In this document: one piece after another, positions 24,420 to 35,497 of the stretch
Position numbering within the stretch: position 1 is the first letter of the stretch
Layout of the letters: every line of letters starts with the position of its first letter
Assembly (NCBI RefSeq): GCF_900107735.1
Contig: NZ_FNQV01000007.1
Coordinates: forward strand, 1 to 64,000
Direction: 5' to 3'
Length of the DNA stretch: 64,000 nt
From: Bowdeniella nasicola
Lineage (GTDB): Bacteria > Actinomycetota > Actinomycetes > Actinomycetales > Actinomycetaceae
The notes under the pieces: generated by a model
The model's input: the letters and a program-made list of their open reading frames with translations, nothing else
Databases searched by the model: none
Told to the model about the DNA's origin: nothing
Position numbers and translations under genes: made by a program

Positions 24420-25339
24420 GCGTGGGCCTCGACTTTCTGGTTGTTCGCGACGTGGATGAAGGCGTCCTCCAGGGAGGCGCGGGTGACGGTGAGCTGGCTG
24501 AAGGGCAGGCCGGAGGTGACGAGCGCCGCGACGGCGGCGTCAGCGTCGGTGGCGGCAAGGCGCAGCCCGTCGGCGCTCTGTTCGACGCCGATGACGCCGG
24601 CGAGCTCAGCGAAGCGCTCGGCGGGTGCGTCGGATTGGAAGGCGAGGACCATGCGCGCGGATTTCGCGGCGAGCTCAGTTGGGCTGCCGTCGGCGACGAT
24701 CCGGCCGCCCGCGAGCATGATGACGCGTTCGGCATTGGCTTCGACCTCCGCGAGGTTATGGGAGGAGAAGATGACCGTCGCACCGCGGGCCGTGAAGGCG
24801 GCAAGGCCCTCCCAAAATCGCCGCCGGGCCATGACGTCGAGGGCGGCGGTGGGTTCGTCGAGGTAGAGGACGTCGGGATCGCCGATGATGGCGATGCCAA
24901 AGCTCAGGCGCTGGCGCTGACCGCCAGAGAGCTGGCCGACGGTCTTGGTGCGGTGGGCCGTGAGGTCGGCAAAGTCGAGGACCTCCGCGACGGGCAGCGG
25001 CGCCGGGTAATAGTGGCCGACGAGGTCGAGGATCTCGGCGGCGGTCAGCGAGGTGGGCGCATCCGTATCCTGCAGCATCGCGCCGACGCGGGCGCGCACC
25101 GCCCGATCCGTTGGTGAGCCGCCAAGCACGCGCACGGACCCGCTCGTCGGCAACTGCAGCCCGAGCATCATCTCGATCGTCGTGGTCTTGCCGGCGCCAT
25201 TCGGCCCGAGGATCGCCGTCGTCGTGCCACGAGCGATGTCAAAGGAGACGCCGTCGACGGCCCGAATCTCCTCCGTCGTGCGGGAGCTGCGGGCCGAAAA
25301 GATCTTGGTGAGGTCGGTGGCGAGCACTGCGGTGTTCAT
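24416..25339 (-). CDS. ABC transporter ATP-binding protein
   Basis: A 307-residue ATPase from the ATG at 25339. Walker A is LGPNGAGKTTT, the signature LSGGQRQRLSFG and Walker B VLYLDEPTAALD; the C-terminal 90 residues are the extra domain seen in DrrA/LnrL-type exporters (LRLAATDADAAVAALV). It pairs with the permease at 23637 and is divergent from a two-component system, the arrangement usual for envelope-stress or antibiotic-sensing exporters. Confidence 0.92.
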   Translation of the reverse strand: MNTAVLATDLTKIFSARSSRTTEEIRAVDGVSFDIARGTTTAILGPNGAGKTTTIEMMLGLQLPTSGSVRVLGGSPTDRAVRARVGAMLQDTDAPTSLTAAEILDLVGHYYPAPLPVAEVLDFADLTAHRTKTVGQLSGGQRQRLSFGIAIIGDPDVLYLDEPTAALDVMARRRFWEGLAAFTARGATVIFSSHNLAEVEANAERVIMLAGGRIVADGSPTELAAKSARMVLAFQSDAPAERFAELAGVIGVEQSADGLRLAATDADAAVAALVTSGLPFSQLTVTRASLEDAFIHVANNQKVEAHA

Positions 25340-25459
25340 GTCTTTCACGCTAGGGGCGGCTCGCGGCGCTGGGCAGGGTCCGCGGTCACGAGTATCGCGT
25401 GTGCCCACCCATGACTTGTGGCACCTGTGGGCGATCGCGCCGCCCGCTACGGTGGAGTC

Positions 25460-26551
25460 ATGAATCCCCCTGCCGACGCCATCGATCCGCTCGAACGCGG
25501 CCTCGGTTGGGTCGGCATCGGCGCCTATGGCCTCATCGGAATCGCGGCGGCGAGCCTGCTGCCGCCCCTACCCGTGCTGTTCTGGGTCTGCTACGGGATT
25601 GGTCTCCTCGGGCATCTCGTCATGTTCGTTGCGCGCAACATGACGGTGGAGCGGGCGGCCGCCGTCGTCATTGCGCTCAGCACCCTCGCGCTGCCGTTCG
25701 TTGACGTCGCGGGCGGCCTCGCCTTTGCGGCGCTCGTGATTGCCGCCGCCGTCGTCGCGCTCCAGTTTTCGCAGCGCGCTGGCTACGTCTTCGTCGCGGC
25801 CCAGTGCATCGTGGCGCTAGCCAACCCCGGCCTCAACTGGCTGATCAACGTCCTGCTGATTGCTCTGCTCTCGCTGTTCGCGGTGTTCGTCTCTGGCTTG
25901 CTGCTACGCGAGGCCGAGGCCCGCGCCGAGCTAGCTGCCGCGCAATCCAAACTGGCCGAGACGACGCGCGCTGCCGAACGCCTGCGGATCTCTCGCGACC
26001 TTCACGACCGCGTCGGGCACCAGCTCTCCGCGCTCGCGGTGAACCTCGAGGCGGCGAGCCACCTGACGGCGGGCGCGCCGGCTCATGACCACGTCGAACA
26101 ATCCCGCCTGCTCGCCAAGCGCGCGCTGTCGGAGATCAGGGAGGTCGTCTCCCAGCTTCGCGGCGATGACGACGACCCGTTCCTCGCGCGGCTTGAGGCC
26201 TTCGCCCGCCGCATTCCCTCCCCCAGGCTGATTGTCGATATCGCGCCGGACTTCACGGTCGATCCGGAGCTCGTGGGGGACCTCCTGCTTGCCACGCAAG
26301 AGGCGATCACCAACGCGGTGCGGCACGCGGATGCCTCCGCGATCCGGGTTCGCGGTGTGCGCGAGGGCGACCTGCTGCGGCTTCGCATTACCGACGACGG
26401 CAATGGCGTCAGCGAACTCGCGGTGGGCAATGGCATGCGGGGCATGGTCGAACGCATGAGCGCGATCGGCGGCAGCGCCCACTTCGATCCGGACCCGCCC
26501 GGCTTTACCGTCGAGCTCACTGCCCCGGCCGCTAGGAGCGTGCATGTCTAA
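25460..26551 (+). CDS. Sensor histidine kinase, NarL/DesK-type
   Basis: A 363-residue membrane kinase. Five to six spans fill residues 15-150; a linker helix leads to the HisKA_3 box RISRDLHDRVGHQLSALAVN with His182, then a HATPase with TQEAITNAVRHA (N box), ITDDGNGVSE and GNGMRGMVERM. The ATG at 25460 follows GGTGGAG. It overlaps the response-regulator gene by 8 bases. Divergent from the ABC exporter, whose genes it probably controls. Confidence 0.9.
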   Translation: MNPPADAIDPLERGLGWVGIGAYGLIGIAAASLLPPLPVLFWVCYGIGLLGHLVMFVARNMTVERAAAVVIALSTLALPFVDVAGGLAFAALVIAAAVVALQFSQRAGYVFVAAQCIVALANPGLNWLINVLLIALLSLFAVFVSGLLLREAEARAELAAAQSKLAETTRAAERLRISRDLHDRVGHQLSALAVNLEAASHLTAGAPAHDHVEQSRLLAKRALSEIREVVSQLRGDDDDPFLARLEAFARRIPSPRLIVDIAPDFTVDPELVGDLLLATQEAITNAVRHADASAIRVRGVREGDLLRLRITDDGNGVSELAVGNGMRGMVERMSAIGGSAHFDPDPPGFTVELTAPAARSVHV

Positions 26552-27200
26552 CCGGCTTCGAGTTCTCCTCGCGGACGATCAATTCCTGGTGCGCGCCGGG
26601 ATCGTCTCCCTGCTCGGGCTCGATCCCGGCATCGACGTCGTCGCGGAAGCAAGCGATGGCGAGCAGGCCCTCAAGCTCGTCGCGAGCCACCGGCCCGATG
26701 TGCTCCTGCTCGACCTTCGCATGCCCCGCCTCGACGGCATCGGCGTCCTGACGCGGCTGCGGGAGGACCAGGACCCCACGCCCGTTCTCGTATTGACCAC
26801 CTTCGACGACGATGAGCAGGTTGTCGCCGCGATGCGCGCCGGGGCGCGCGGCTATCTGCTGAAGGACGTCACGCTCGAGGAGCTCACGGCTGCGCTGCGG
26901 CAGGTTGCGGCCGGGCAGCGCTATATTCAGCCCGCGATTACGGCCACCCTCGTCGCGCACTTTGCCGACCCGGAACCGGCTGAGCCGCCCGCCTATATCC
27001 CGCGCCTGACCGACCGCGAGCTGGATGTGCTCAGGCTGCTCGCGGCCGGTTGGCCGAATCGGGATATCGCCGAATCGCTTCACCTTGCGGAAGGCACGGT
27101 CAAGAACCACGTCTCGGCGATCATGGACAAGCTCGGCGTGCGCGATCGGACGAAGGCCGTCTTGCGGGCGCTCGAGCTGGGCTTGCTGTCGCGTTCCTAG
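26544..27200 (+). CDS. Response regulator, NarL/LuxR family
   Basis: A 218-residue regulator. The receiver has the acidic pair DD at 11-12, phosphoacceptor Asp57 in LLLDLRMP, Thr at LVLTTFD and Lys in YLLKDVT; the LuxR-type HTH spans about 150-212 (LTDRELDVLRLLAAGWPNRD, VKNHVSAIMDKLGVRDR). It is the partner of the kinase encoded just before it and likely binds the promoter between the kinase and the ABC operon. Confidence 0.93.
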   Translation: MSNRLRVLLADDQFLVRAGIVSLLGLDPGIDVVAEASDGEQALKLVASHRPDVLLLDLRMPRLDGIGVLTRLREDQDPTPVLVLTTFDDDEQVVAAMRAGARGYLLKDVTLEELTAALRQVAAGQRYIQPAITATLVAHFADPEPAEPPAYIPRLTDRELDVLRLLAAGWPNRDIAESLHLAEGTVKNHVSAIMDKLGVRDRTKAVLRALELGLLSRS

Positions 27201-27478
27201 CCGAACAGGTCCGCAAATGAGCTGTAGAACCAGCCGATGCGGTTAACGAACAGGAAGACCTGGGCACAGAACAGGAGCTGTCCCAGCACCATTGCGGCCG
27301 GAGCCAGCCGTTGCAGCCACCGCCGCTTGGAGGTCGGCTCAGTATCGCGCGCGAGCTCGGGGCCGATGATCGCGATCAGCAGGCAGACCAGCGTCAGCAC
27401 ACCGACGATCGTCGCCAGCTTGGCAGAGGTCAGGCCCAGGGGCGTTGCTGGCCCCCACATGAGGTCAGTTGCGAACAC
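27197..27478 (-). CDS. Small membrane protein
   Basis: A 93-residue protein with two membrane spans (ATIVGVLTLVCLLIAIIGPEL and APAAMVLGQLLFCAQVFLFV) joined by a basic loop. No family recognised. Its start overlaps the end of the esterase gene upstream by 14 bases, so the two are likely translated together and may act in the same membrane process. Confidence 0.65.
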   Translation of the reverse strand: MFATDLMWGPATPLGLTSAKLATIVGVLTLVCLLIAIIGPELARDTEPTSKRRWLQRLAPAAMVLGQLLFCAQVFLFVNRIGWFYSSFADLFG

Positions 27479-28559
27479 TGTTTTCTCCGATCCACTTCAG
27501 CGCGGCGGGGAACTGCTTGTACCAGTTCTTCCAGCCGTGGCCGCCCTTGTCATAGGGCAAGACGTCAATGCGGTCGCCGGGCTTGGCCTTCGCCTTGATT
27601 GCGTTCGCATCCTCAATCGTTCCCGGGTCTTCCTTCGAGCCGATCAGCAGCAGACGGACGGGAATCTCGCGGTCCTTGTTCGCGACGAGTGCCGTCAGCT
27701 TGTTGGCATCGCGCACGCTCGGGTTGTTTGCCAGGCCGCCGTCGATCGGCGTGTTGTAGCCGTGGAACCACACGTTGGCGCCAAAGACGTCGGGATGGGT
27801 GAGGGCAAGCCTCGTCGAACAGTACGCCCCGGCACTAACGCCGGTGATCGTCCAGTCATCCTTGTTCGTCGAGACGTTGTAGTTCGCGCGAATCACGTTG
27901 GGGACGTCGTTGACGATCCACGATTCGACCTTCGGTCGGCCCGTGAAGTCGGCGCAGTCGGTGGCCTGACCGAAGATATTCATGGACGTGCTCACCACAA
28001 TGGTGGGCGGCAGCGTTCCCGCATCGATCGCTTCCTGGACCCACTTTTGTACGCCGATCGCGGTCTGGATCGCTCCGGCCCGTCCCGGGTTTCCGGGGAG
28101 TAAATAAATGACGTTGTACGGCCCCTTCGAAGGGTCGTACCCGCGCGGCGTCCACACGCGAATCTCTTCCGTAATGCCCGACGTCGGGCCGGTGAAGCTG
28201 ACCTTCTTAATGCCTTCTTCATCGGAGTCGACAAAGTTGACTTTGTAGGGCGAATCCTCCGGCGTACTGCTCGGCTCGATCGGGTCCGCAACTACCTCGG
28301 TAGGAGCTCCTTTCGGCACGAAAACCGAGAAGTACTCAAAGGCGTCGCCCGCCTGCTTAAAAAAGTCAAAATGCCGGTTGACCATGAGTGCGCCCGTCGT
28401 CACCGCAAGTACGCAGGCGGCGACGATCGCAAGGAGGCGCTGGAGAATTCTCAAGAAGCGGCCGCCTGGCGCACGGTAGATCAAGAAGATCGCGAGCGCC
28501 GTCATCGCCAGGGTGATGATGATGGCGCCGGCAATCACCGGGGTACTCGTTATATCCAC
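27465..28559 (-). CDS. Membrane-anchored esterase (antigen 85/EstA-like alpha/beta hydrolase)
   Basis: A 364-residue protein with two or three N-terminal membrane spans (residues 5-27 and 42-60) and an exposed alpha/beta-hydrolase domain. The nucleophile elbow is GVSAGAY with Ser242; the histidine is probably in GGHGWKNW near the end; YLLPGNPGR marks the oxyanion strand. The domain resembles PF00756 esterases and mycolyltransferases. The organism shows no other mycolate genes here, so a general cell-envelope esterase is the safer reading. Confidence 0.8.
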   Translation of the reverse strand: MDITSTPVIAGAIIITLAMTALAIFLIYRAPGGRFLRILQRLLAIVAACVLAVTTGALMVNRHFDFFKQAGDAFEYFSVFVPKGAPTEVVADPIEPSSTPEDSPYKVNFVDSDEEGIKKVSFTGPTSGITEEIRVWTPRGYDPSKGPYNVIYLLPGNPGRAGAIQTAIGVQKWVQEAIDAGTLPPTIVVSTSMNIFGQATDCADFTGRPKVESWIVNDVPNVIRANYNVSTNKDDWTITGVSAGAYCSTRLALTHPDVFGANVWFHGYNTPIDGGLANNPSVRDANKLTALVANKDREIPVRLLLIGSKEDPGTIEDANAIKAKAKPGDRIDVLPYDKGGHGWKNWYKQFPAALKWIGENSVRN

Positions 28560-28676
28560 GTTATGAAATTCTTGTGTTTGGATCTGGTAGAAACATCAAC
28601 CGCCAGGCGGACACCTGTATGAGGGGTTCTCCGACTAGACGGCGATCGTGTCGGTACGGTGCGTCATGCTGGGAGC

Positions 28677-29807
28677 ATGGATGCCTTAACTCTCGTGTTC
28701 GTTGTCCTCGCGCTGGCCGTGGGAGGCGCACTCGGCTACCTGCTCGCGGGCCGGAAGGACTCGGCGGAGAAGACCGCGATGGCCATGCGGATCGGGACCG
28801 CCGAAGGCAAAGTCGCCGAGCTGACCGCGCTGGCCGAGCGCCAGGCCGAAGACGAGGCCGGCTATCGGTCCCTGCAGCGCATGGTCGGTCCACTGGAGAC
28901 GCGGCTCATCGAGCTTCATCGCCAGGTCACCACCACCGAGCGGGACCAGGCGGCTGCCGCCGCCGAACTGCGCGAGCAGTTGAAGGCACATGCGCTCACC
29001 GGAGCCGAGCTCTCCCGCAGCACCTCGATGCTCGCCGGGGCGCTGCGCAACGCCTCGAGCCGTGGCATGTGGGGTGAGGTGGAACTCGAGCGGCTCGTGG
29101 AAGCAGCCGGAATGCAGCGGCACACCGACTTCACGACGCAAACGGGGCTCGCCGGTGGCGCTCGACCGGACATGATCATTCACCTGCCCGCCGGCGCCGC
29201 CATCGCGCTCGATGCCAAGGTCCCCTTCGATGCCTATCTGCTCGCGACCGAACTCGCGGAGGACCCGAGCGCCGAGGCCGCAGCCCGGCGCACGGAGCTG
29301 CTGAAGGAGCACGCAAAGTCAATGAAGCGGCACATCGATGCGCTCGCTGCCCGCAACTACCCCGAGGCGCTCAATGGCGGAATCGACCTGACCGTCATGT
29401 TTGTTCCTGCCGAGCCCCTTCTCGCCGCCGCGTGCACCACGGATCCAACGCTCTTGGAATACGCCCTGCGGAAACGAATCTCGCTCGCCACCCCGGTCTC
29501 GCTGCTCGCGATTCTGCGCAATATCGCCGCCACCTGGTCCCGGGAGGAAGTGAGCGAGCGGGCAAGCCAATTGCTGGAGGCAAGCCAGGAAATGGTGCGA
29601 CGCCTCGCCACGTTTGCGCAGCACCTCGATGGGGTCGGAAAATCGCTCGACGGTTCGATCAAGGCCTATAACAAGGCGGTGGGATCATTCGATTCGAGAC
29701 TTACCGTGCACGCACGGGCGCTCGCTGACCTCGGCGTTGCCGACGTTCCGCAGGTCCGCCAGGTCGAGGTCGCGCCCCGAACGGTCAGCTACCAGGACGA
29801 GGATTAG
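28677..29807 (+). CDS. rmuC: DNA recombination protein RmuC
   Basis: A 376-residue RmuC: an N-terminal membrane anchor ([21 protein letters not shown]), a long coiled coil (about 30-115), and the nuclease-like domain with [43 protein letters not shown] (shown in two parts: [25 protein letters not shown]) and MFVPAEPLL. RmuC limits inversion at short repeats. The ATG at 28677 after GGGAG is chosen over GTG 28659. Its stop overlaps convergent ispH by 4 bases. Confidence 0.92.
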   Translation: MDALTLVFVVLALAVGGALGYLLAGRKDSAEKTAMAMRIGTAEGKVAELTALAERQAEDEAGYRSLQRMVGPLETRLIELHRQVTTTERDQAAAAAELREQLKAHALTGAELSRSTSMLAGALRNASSRGMWGEVELERLVEAAGMQRHTDFTTQTGLAGGARPDMIIHLPAGAAIALDAKVPFDAYLLATELAEDPSAEAAARRTELLKEHAKSMKRHIDALAARNYPEALNGGIDLTVMFVPAEPLLAAACTTDPTLLEYALRKRISLATPVSLLAILRNIAATWSREEVSERASQLLEASQEMVRRLATFAQHLDGVGKSLDGSIKAYNKAVGSFDSRLTVHARALADLGVADVPQVRQVEVAPRTVSYQDED

Positions 29808-30874
29808 TCGTTGCGTCGCACCTTGTGCGGGCGGTCCGGCTGGTAGCCGGCAGCTTTCAGGTCGGCGCGCAGGTTCTTTGGTAGCGAGAAGATGATGTCC
29901 TCCGTGGCGGTGCGGACTTCCTCAACCCGGCCGATCCCCAGCTCGCCGAGGCGAGTGACAACCTCGCGGACCAGGATCTCGGGCACCGAAGCGCCCGACG
30001 TCAGGCCGACGGTCTTCGCATCCTTGACCCACTCCGGGTCGACCTCATCGGCCTTGTCGACGCGATAGGCGGCGCGTGCCCCAGCCTCGAGGGCCACCTC
30101 GACGAGGCGCACCGAGTTTGACGAGTTCGCCGATCCGACGACAATCACGACGTCGCAGTCAGGTGCCAGCTTCTTCACCGCAACCTGGCGGTTTTGTGTC
30201 GCGTAGCAAATATCGTCCGAGGGCGGGTCCTGCAGCTTGGGGAACCGCTTACGCAACAGGTCGACGGTCTCCATCGTTTCGTCAACGCTCAACGTCGTTT
30301 GCGAAAGCCACACGACCTTGTCGGGATCACGAACCTCGACCTTATCGACCTCATGCGGGCCATTGACCACCTGGATGTGGTCGGGGGCCTCACCGTGTGT
30401 GCCCTCGACTTCTTCGTGCCCATCGTGACCGATGAGCAGAATGTCGTAGTCGCCGTTGGCGAACCGCACGGCCTCCTTGTGGACCTTCGTCACCAGCGGG
30501 CACGTGGCATCGATGGTCTGCAACTGGCGCTGGGCCGCCTCCGCATGGACCTGCGGGGAGACACCATGGGCGGAAAAGACGACCCGCGCGCCTTCGGGAA
30601 CCTCATCGGTTTCCGAAACGAAAATCGCTCCGCGCTTGGTCAGCGTCTCGACAACGAACTTGTTGTGCACGATTTCCTTGCGGACATACACCGGCGCACC
30701 GTAGTGTTCGAGCGCCTTTTCGACCGCGTCGACGGCACGGTCGACGCCCGCGCAATACCCGCGCGGGGCGGCGAGCAAGATCTTGCGATCGGGATCGGCA
30801 TCGACTCCCGGAGTCACCGCCGGGATCTCATCGGGGAACGCGGACGCACCTGCAAGCGAAGTCGGAGTAGTCAC
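29804..30874 (-). CDS. ispH: 4-hydroxy-3-methylbut-2-enyl diphosphate reductase
   Basis: A 356-residue IspH (LytB), the last enzyme of the MEP isoprenoid pathway, a [4Fe-4S] reductase making IPP and DMAPP. The three cluster cysteines are in [23 protein letters not shown] and VGSANSSNS-preceding [19 protein letters not shown] and the SANSSNS substrate motif are intact. The first 28 residues are a non-conserved extension common in actinobacteria. Supplies precursors for UppS encoded at 39680. Confidence 0.95.
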   Translation of the reverse strand: MTTPTSLAGASAFPDEIPAVTPGVDADPDRKILLAAPRGYCAGVDRAVDAVEKALEHYGAPVYVRKEIVHNKFVVETLTKRGAIFVSETDEVPEGARVVFSAHGVSPQVHAEAAQRQLQTIDATCPLVTKVHKEAVRFANGDYDILLIGHDGHEEVEGTHGEAPDHIQVVNGPHEVDKVEVRDPDKVVWLSQTTLSVDETMETVDLLRKRFPKLQDPPSDDICYATQNRQVAVKKLAPDCDVVIVVGSANSSNSVRLVEVALEAGARAAYRVDKADEVDPEWVKDAKTVGLTSGASVPEILVREVVTRLGELGIGRVEEVRTATEDIIFSLPKNLRADLKAAGYQPDRPHKVRRND

Positions 30875-30968
30875 GATCCCTAGGCTACCGTGACGACCAA
30901 TTTGCCGCGTTGGGGTGTGACACGTTCATCGGCCCTGCCATGTCCGTGCACTCTGACATGCTTAAGTC

Positions 30969-32240
30969 ATGCCGCCAATCGATCGCTCGCTTGCCGCTAC
31001 CGCACGGGAGACCTCCGCAGAGAACCCGTGGCCCTTGCGCCTGCTCAATACCAAGATCGATGAGTACATCAAAAAGATGAGCCCGCTGTGGGTGGAGGGC
31101 CAACTCGTCCAGGTCAATCGCCGTCCCGGCGCCGCCATGGTCTTCATGACGCTGCGCGATACCGACACCGATATGTCGATGAACGTCTCGATGTTCGCTC
31201 GGGACTTCGACGCCATCGAGGTGCCGATCGATGACGGGGCACACGTCGTGTTGCACGCCAAGCCGACGTTTTGGGTCAAGCGCGGTTCCCTGCAGCTGCA
31301 GGCCAAGGAGATTCGCTCCGTCGGGCTCGGGGCGCTGCTCGCGAAGCTAGAAGAACTCAAGCGCTTGCTCGCAGCCGAAGGACTGTTCGATCCCAAGCGC
31401 AAGGTCCCACTACCCTTCCTGCCGCGCCGCATCGGGCTTGTGTGCGGGCGGGAATCAAAGGCCGAACACGACGTTGTCGTGAACGCCCGGGCGCGCTGGC
31501 CCGGAATCGAATTCGACATCCGGGAAGTCGCCGTGCAGGGCGCCTACGCGGTGGCCGAAGTATGCGAGGCGATCGAATCGCTCGATGCCGATCCAGCCGT
31601 TGACGTCATCATCGTCGCGCGCGGCGGCGGCAGCGTGGAAGACCTCCTGCCGTTTTCCAATGAGCGCATGGTTCGGGTCGCGTCCGCGTGCGTCACTCCC
31701 CTCGTGTCCGCCATCGGGCATGAGACCGATACCCCGCTACTCGATCTCGTCGCCGATTTTCGCGCCTCCACACCCACGGACGCGGCCCGCCGCGTCGTGC
31801 CCGATGTCGCTGAGGAGCGCCGGCAGTTGTCCGTCGCGCAAGCGCGCCTCAACCAGGCAATTGAGCTGCGGCTGCAGCGAGAAGCCGAAGGCCTCGCGGC
31901 GCTGCGCCGCCATCCCGTCATGGCCCGCCCCGAGGTCATGCTCGACCGGCAGGCCGAGCTCCTGGTTTCGACTCGCGAGCGCCTCTCCCGGCACGTCGCT
32001 CATCTCATCGACCTCGCCGCGGCCGATATCACCCGGCTGCGTTCACGGGTGCGGGACCTCTCCCCCGCGACGGTCTTGGAGCGAGGCTACGCCGTCGTGC
32101 GTGACCGCGAGGGCCACGTCATCACCGACGCCGAACAGGTCACCGTCGGTGACCGTTATGACGTCATCGTCCATCGCGGCCGGATCGGCGTCGAAGTCGT
32201 TGCCGCCACCACCGAGAGCTTCACGGAAGGATCCTCATGA
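30969..32240 (+). CDS. xseA: Exodeoxyribonuclease VII large subunit
   Basis: A 423-residue subunit with an N-terminal OB fold ([20 protein letters not shown]), the catalytic domain ([55 protein letters not shown] as separate segments) and a long C-terminal coiled coil. Length and motifs are normal. Its stop overlaps xseB by 4 bases. Confidence 0.95.
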   Translation: MPPIDRSLAATARETSAENPWPLRLLNTKIDEYIKKMSPLWVEGQLVQVNRRPGAAMVFMTLRDTDTDMSMNVSMFARDFDAIEVPIDDGAHVVLHAKPTFWVKRGSLQLQAKEIRSVGLGALLAKLEELKRLLAAEGLFDPKRKVPLPFLPRRIGLVCGRESKAEHDVVVNARARWPGIEFDIREVAVQGAYAVAEVCEAIESLDADPAVDVIIVARGGGSVEDLLPFSNERMVRVASACVTPLVSAIGHETDTPLLDLVADFRASTPTDAARRVVPDVAEERRQLSVAQARLNQAIELRLQREAEGLAALRRHPVMARPEVMLDRQAELLVSTRERLSRHVAHLIDLAAADITRLRSRVRDLSPATVLERGYAVVRDREGHVITDAEQVTVGDRYDVIVHRGRIGVEVVAATTESFTEGSS

Positions 32241-32479
32241 CAGACCAACGCCCCGATATTGCCTCCCTCGGCTACGAACAAGCGCGAGACGAACTAGTCC
32301 GCGTCGTCCAACAACTGGAGTCCGGCGGTGCCGGCCTGGAAGAATCACTACAGCTGTGGGAACGCGGCGAAGCCCTCGCCAACCGATGCGAGGAGTGGCT
32401 CGCCGGCGCGCGGGAGCGCCTCGCGGAAGCCAAGACTCGCCGCGATCAGCCCGAGGATTCAACCGAGGAGCGTTCATGA
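32237..32479 (+). CDS. xseB: Exodeoxyribonuclease VII small subunit
   Basis: An 80-residue two-helix protein with the family core [20 protein letters not shown] and [19 protein letters not shown]. Several copies coat the coiled coil of XseA. It sits in an ATGA overlap with xseA and another with the kinase gene that follows, so all three are one transcription and translation unit. Confidence 0.95.
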   Translation: MTDQRPDIASLGYEQARDELVRVVQQLESGGAGLEESLQLWERGEALANRCEEWLAGARERLAEAKTRRDQPEDSTEERS

Positions 32480-33420
32480 CCGGCACCATTCTCGTGATCG
32501 GCGAGGCCCTGATCGACGAAGTCCACCGCGGCGAGGACGTCGCCCGCCATCCGGGCGGCTCGCCCGCCAACGTCGCGCTCGGTCTCGCTCGCCTCGATAA
32601 CGAGGTCACGCTCCTATCGCAATGGGGCAGCGACGCCGACGGCGAGCTCCTGAGCGATCACCTCACGGACTCCGGGGTTGAGATCTTTCCCGGCACCCGC
32701 ACCGCGGCAGACACCTCCCGCGCCATCGCGACGCTCGACGAGGCGGGCGCCGCGACCTACGATTTCCAGCTCTCGTGGGACCCGCAGCCCGATGGCGACT
32801 TCTCCGAGGTCTTCCACGTCCATACCGGATCGATCGCCACCGTGATCCAGCCCGGTGCCGCCACGGTCGAGCGCCTGGTCGCTGCCCTGCGCTCCCAGGC
32901 GACGATCTCCCTAGACCCCAACGCCCGGCCGACCCTCATGGGTGAACCTCACGAGGCGTTCGCCCAAATCTCCCAGCTGCTCGTCAATGCCGACATCGTC
33001 AAGGCCTCCGATGAGGACGTGGATTGGTTCACCGGCGGTAGCCCTGTCACGGCCGTGGCCCAGGAGTGGCTCGATCGCGGGGCAGGCCTCGTCGTCATCA
33101 CCAAAGGGGCCGACGGCGTGAGCGTCTACAGTGCCAGCGGTGAGGCGTCCCAGCCCGCATTTTCCACGACCGTCGCCGATACTGTGGGCGCGGGCGATTC
33201 GCTCATGGGCGGGCTCATCGATGCGCTCGGTCGCCTCGACCTGCTCGGGGCCCACCGCCGCCAGGAACTCAAGGCCATCAGCCAGGATGACCTTTCCAAG
33301 GTCGTGACGTGGGCGAGCGCGATTTCTGCGATCACGGTATCGCGCGACGGCGCGAACCCGCCAACGACCGCCGAGGTTCGGGACTTCCTATCTGAGCGGG
33401 ACATCGCCTCCCCCTTTTAG
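32476..33420 (+). CDS. PfkB-family carbohydrate kinase (fructokinase-like)
   Basis: A 314-residue ribokinase-fold sugar kinase. The first signature is [20 protein letters not shown]; the second, [15 protein letters not shown], carries the catalytic aspartate. [13 protein letters not shown] at the start and the overall length fit fructokinase-type enzymes, but the sugar cannot be read from the sequence. It overlaps xseB by 4 bases, an unrelated partner, so coupling here probably reflects operon packing. Confidence 0.88.
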   Translation: MTGTILVIGEALIDEVHRGEDVARHPGGSPANVALGLARLDNEVTLLSQWGSDADGELLSDHLTDSGVEIFPGTRTAADTSRAIATLDEAGAATYDFQLSWDPQPDGDFSEVFHVHTGSIATVIQPGAATVERLVAALRSQATISLDPNARPTLMGEPHEAFAQISQLLVNADIVKASDEDVDWFTGGSPVTAVAQEWLDRGAGLVVITKGADGVSVYSASGEASQPAFSTTVADTVGAGDSLMGGLIDALGRLDLLGAHRRQELKAISQDDLSKVVTWASAISAITVSRDGANPPTTAEVRDFLSERDIASPF

Positions 33421-33438
33421 GATCGGTAAGCTGCCACC

Positions 33439-34014
33439 ATGACGAATGCGTGGCACACCCCCGACGGGGCCCTGCAGCTCCTGATCGAAGGCAACACTCG
33501 CTTCGCCTCCGGGCACCCGCACCACCCCCGCCAGGACGCCGCCGCGCGCGCCACGCTCCTGAATGGCCAAACACCGCACACCTGCGTGATTTCCTGCGCG
33601 GATTCGCGCGTCCCCCCGGAAATCCTGTTTGATCAGGGCTTCGGCGACATGTTCGTCGTGCGCAACGGCGGCCACATCCCCACCGATGTCGTCATCGCCT
33701 CAGCCGAATTCGCGCACGTCGTCGCCAAATGCTCCCTCATCGTCGTTCTCGGCCACGAGGGCTGCAAGGCCTTGGAGTTCGCGCGAGTGATCCGCGCTGG
33801 CGAGGACGTCGACCTACCCGGCTCAACCTCGGTGTTGACCAACGGTGTCATCGCCGATCTCGTCAACGACGACGGTTCGCTCTTCCCCACGGTTTCGCGC
33901 ATCGTCGATCGGCTCCGCGGCTCCCAGGTGATCACGAAAGCCGAAAAGGCCGGCAAGATCCGCGTGCTCGGTGCCGGATACCACCTGCACAGCGGCCTGG
34001 TGGAGTGGCTCTAG
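33439..34014 (+). CDS. Beta-class carbonic anhydrase
   Basis: A 191-residue zinc enzyme converting CO2 and bicarbonate. The zinc ligands are Cys53 and Asp55 region in [10 protein letters not shown], with His106 and Cys109 in VLGHEGC; VRNGGHI is the usual following motif (often VRNAG). The length is typical. It ends 4 bases into the convergent PhoH gene. Confidence 0.92.
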   Translation: MTNAWHTPDGALQLLIEGNTRFASGHPHHPRQDAAARATLLNGQTPHTCVISCADSRVPPEILFDQGFGDMFVVRNGGHIPTDVVIASAEFAHVVAKCSLIVVLGHEGCKALEFARVIRAGEDVDLPGSTSVLTNGVIADLVNDDGSLFPTVSRIVDRLRGSQVITKAEKAGKIRVLGAGYHLHSGLVEWL

Positions 34015-35336
34015 TCCAGCAGGCTTGTCACGAGATCAGCGATCTCGCTTCGCTCCGACTTCGTAAGCGTCACGTGCGCGAAGAGCTTGTGGTTCTTGAG
34101 CTTTTCGATCACTGCCACGACGCCATCGTGACGCCCCACGCGAAGGTTGTCGCGCTGGGCGATGTCGTGGGTGAGGATCACCTTCGCGTTCTGACCCACG
34201 CGCGATAGGACCGTCAAAAGGACGTTGCGCTCCAGCGACTGTGCCTCATCGACGATGACGAAGGCATCGTGCAGGGTGCGGCCACGAATGTGGGTGAGCG
34301 GCAGGATCTCAAGCAGGCCGCGTGTCGCCACTTCTTCGGTCACCTCCGGAGCAACGACGGCAGACAGGGTGTCATAGACGGCCTGGCCCCACGGGTCCAT
34401 CTTTTCCGCCTCCGAGCCGGGTAGGTAGCCCAGTTGCTGACCGCCCACGGCATATAGGGGACGGAAGACCATGATCTTGCGGTATTTGCGCTGCTCGAGG
34501 GTGAGCTCCAAGCCCGCCGCCAGGGCGAGCGCAGACTTACCAGTTCCGGCCCGACCGCCAAGGGAGAGGATCCCGATGTCATCGTTCATGAGGTGTTCGA
34601 TCGCAACCCGCTGTTCAGCGCTGCGCCCGCGCAGTCCGAAGATCTCGCGATCGGTGCGGATGACACGCAGTTTGCCGTCGGCCCCGACCGTGCCGAGCGC
34701 GGAACCACGCGCGGAGGTCAGGATCACCCCGGTATGGATAGGCTGGTCGGCCAGCTCATCGCCGGCCAGCAGGTTATCGATCTCGAGCTCGCCGTGTTCC
34801 CACAGCTGCGACATTTCCTCTTCGGTCAGCTCGGCCCGCGTCATTCCCGTCCAGCCGGACTCGATAACCTGCTGCGCCAAATACTCCTCGGATGCGAGGC
34901 CGACTGCAGAGGCCTTCACACGCATCGGCAGGTCCTTGGAGACCACGACGACGTCGTGGCCGTCGGCCGCGAGCTGCGCGGCTACGGACAGGATCCGCGA
35001 ATCGTTGTCCCCGAGCTGGAGCCCAGACGGCAGCGCATCGGACTTCTCGTGCTGCAAATCGACCCACAACCGGCCGCCGTCGCCGACGGGAACCGGCATA
35101 TCCAGCCGGCCAAACTCGACGCGCAGGTCATCGAGCGCGTGCAGGGCCTGGCGGGCGTAGTAGCCGAGTTCGGGGTGGGAGCGTTTCAGCTCGAGTTCCG
35201 TGACCACGATGATCGGAAGCACGACATCATGCTCCGCGAATCGCTGCAGGGCGCCGGGATCGGACAGGAGAACGGAGGTGTCGATGAGATAGGTGCGCAC
35301 ACCCTCTCGACGTTCGATGAGCGGTGTGGACGTCAT
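34011..35336 (-). CDS. PIN-domain PhoH-like ATPase/ribonuclease
   Basis: A 441-residue PhoH2-type protein. Residues 15-150 form a PIN RNase domain ([29 protein letters not shown]-like stretch, [23 protein letters not shown]); residues 235-441 form the PhoH ATPase with Walker [11 protein letters not shown] at 261-270 and FVIDEAQSL-like [15 protein letters not shown]. Such fusions unwind and cut RNA. Stands alone, convergent with the carbonic anhydrase. Confidence 0.93.
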   Translation of the reverse strand: MTSTPLIERREGVRTYLIDTSVLLSDPGALQRFAEHDVVLPIIVVTELELKRSHPELGYYARQALHALDDLRVEFGRLDMPVPVGDGGRLWVDLQHEKSDALPSGLQLGDNDSRILSVAAQLAADGHDVVVVSKDLPMRVKASAVGLASEEYLAQQVIESGWTGMTRAELTEEEMSQLWEHGELEIDNLLAGDELADQPIHTGVILTSARGSALGTVGADGKLRVIRTDREIFGLRGRSAEQRVAIEHLMNDDIGILSLGGRAGTGKSALALAAGLELTLEQRKYRKIMVFRPLYAVGGQQLGYLPGSEAEKMDPWGQAVYDTLSAVVAPEVTEEVATRGLLEILPLTHIRGRTLHDAFVIVDEAQSLERNVLLTVLSRVGQNAKVILTHDIAQRDNLRVGRHDGVVAVIEKLKNHKLFAHVTLTKSERSEIADLVTSLLD

Positions 35337-35497
35337 ATCTGAAACCTAACCGGCAAGCCGGCTGCGTGCATGCTCGCCGCGCCAACGGGCGGCAAGGCCG
35401 CCAAGAGTTTGCCCGCTGCTCACCTCGCCGCTACTCGGACAGCGCGGCCGCCACCTTTGCGCTGCGCCACAATAGGGGCAGCGACGAAGGAGAAATC

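Noticed and set aside
23631-24866. A 411-residue plus-strand ORF opposite the ABC permease and ATPase
   Set aside because: Shadow frame produced by high GC; both minus-strand genes carry full family motifs.
27465-28559. Naming the esterase a mycolyltransferase
   Set aside because: The fold fits, but no other mycolic-acid gene is in the window and the family includes many general esterases.
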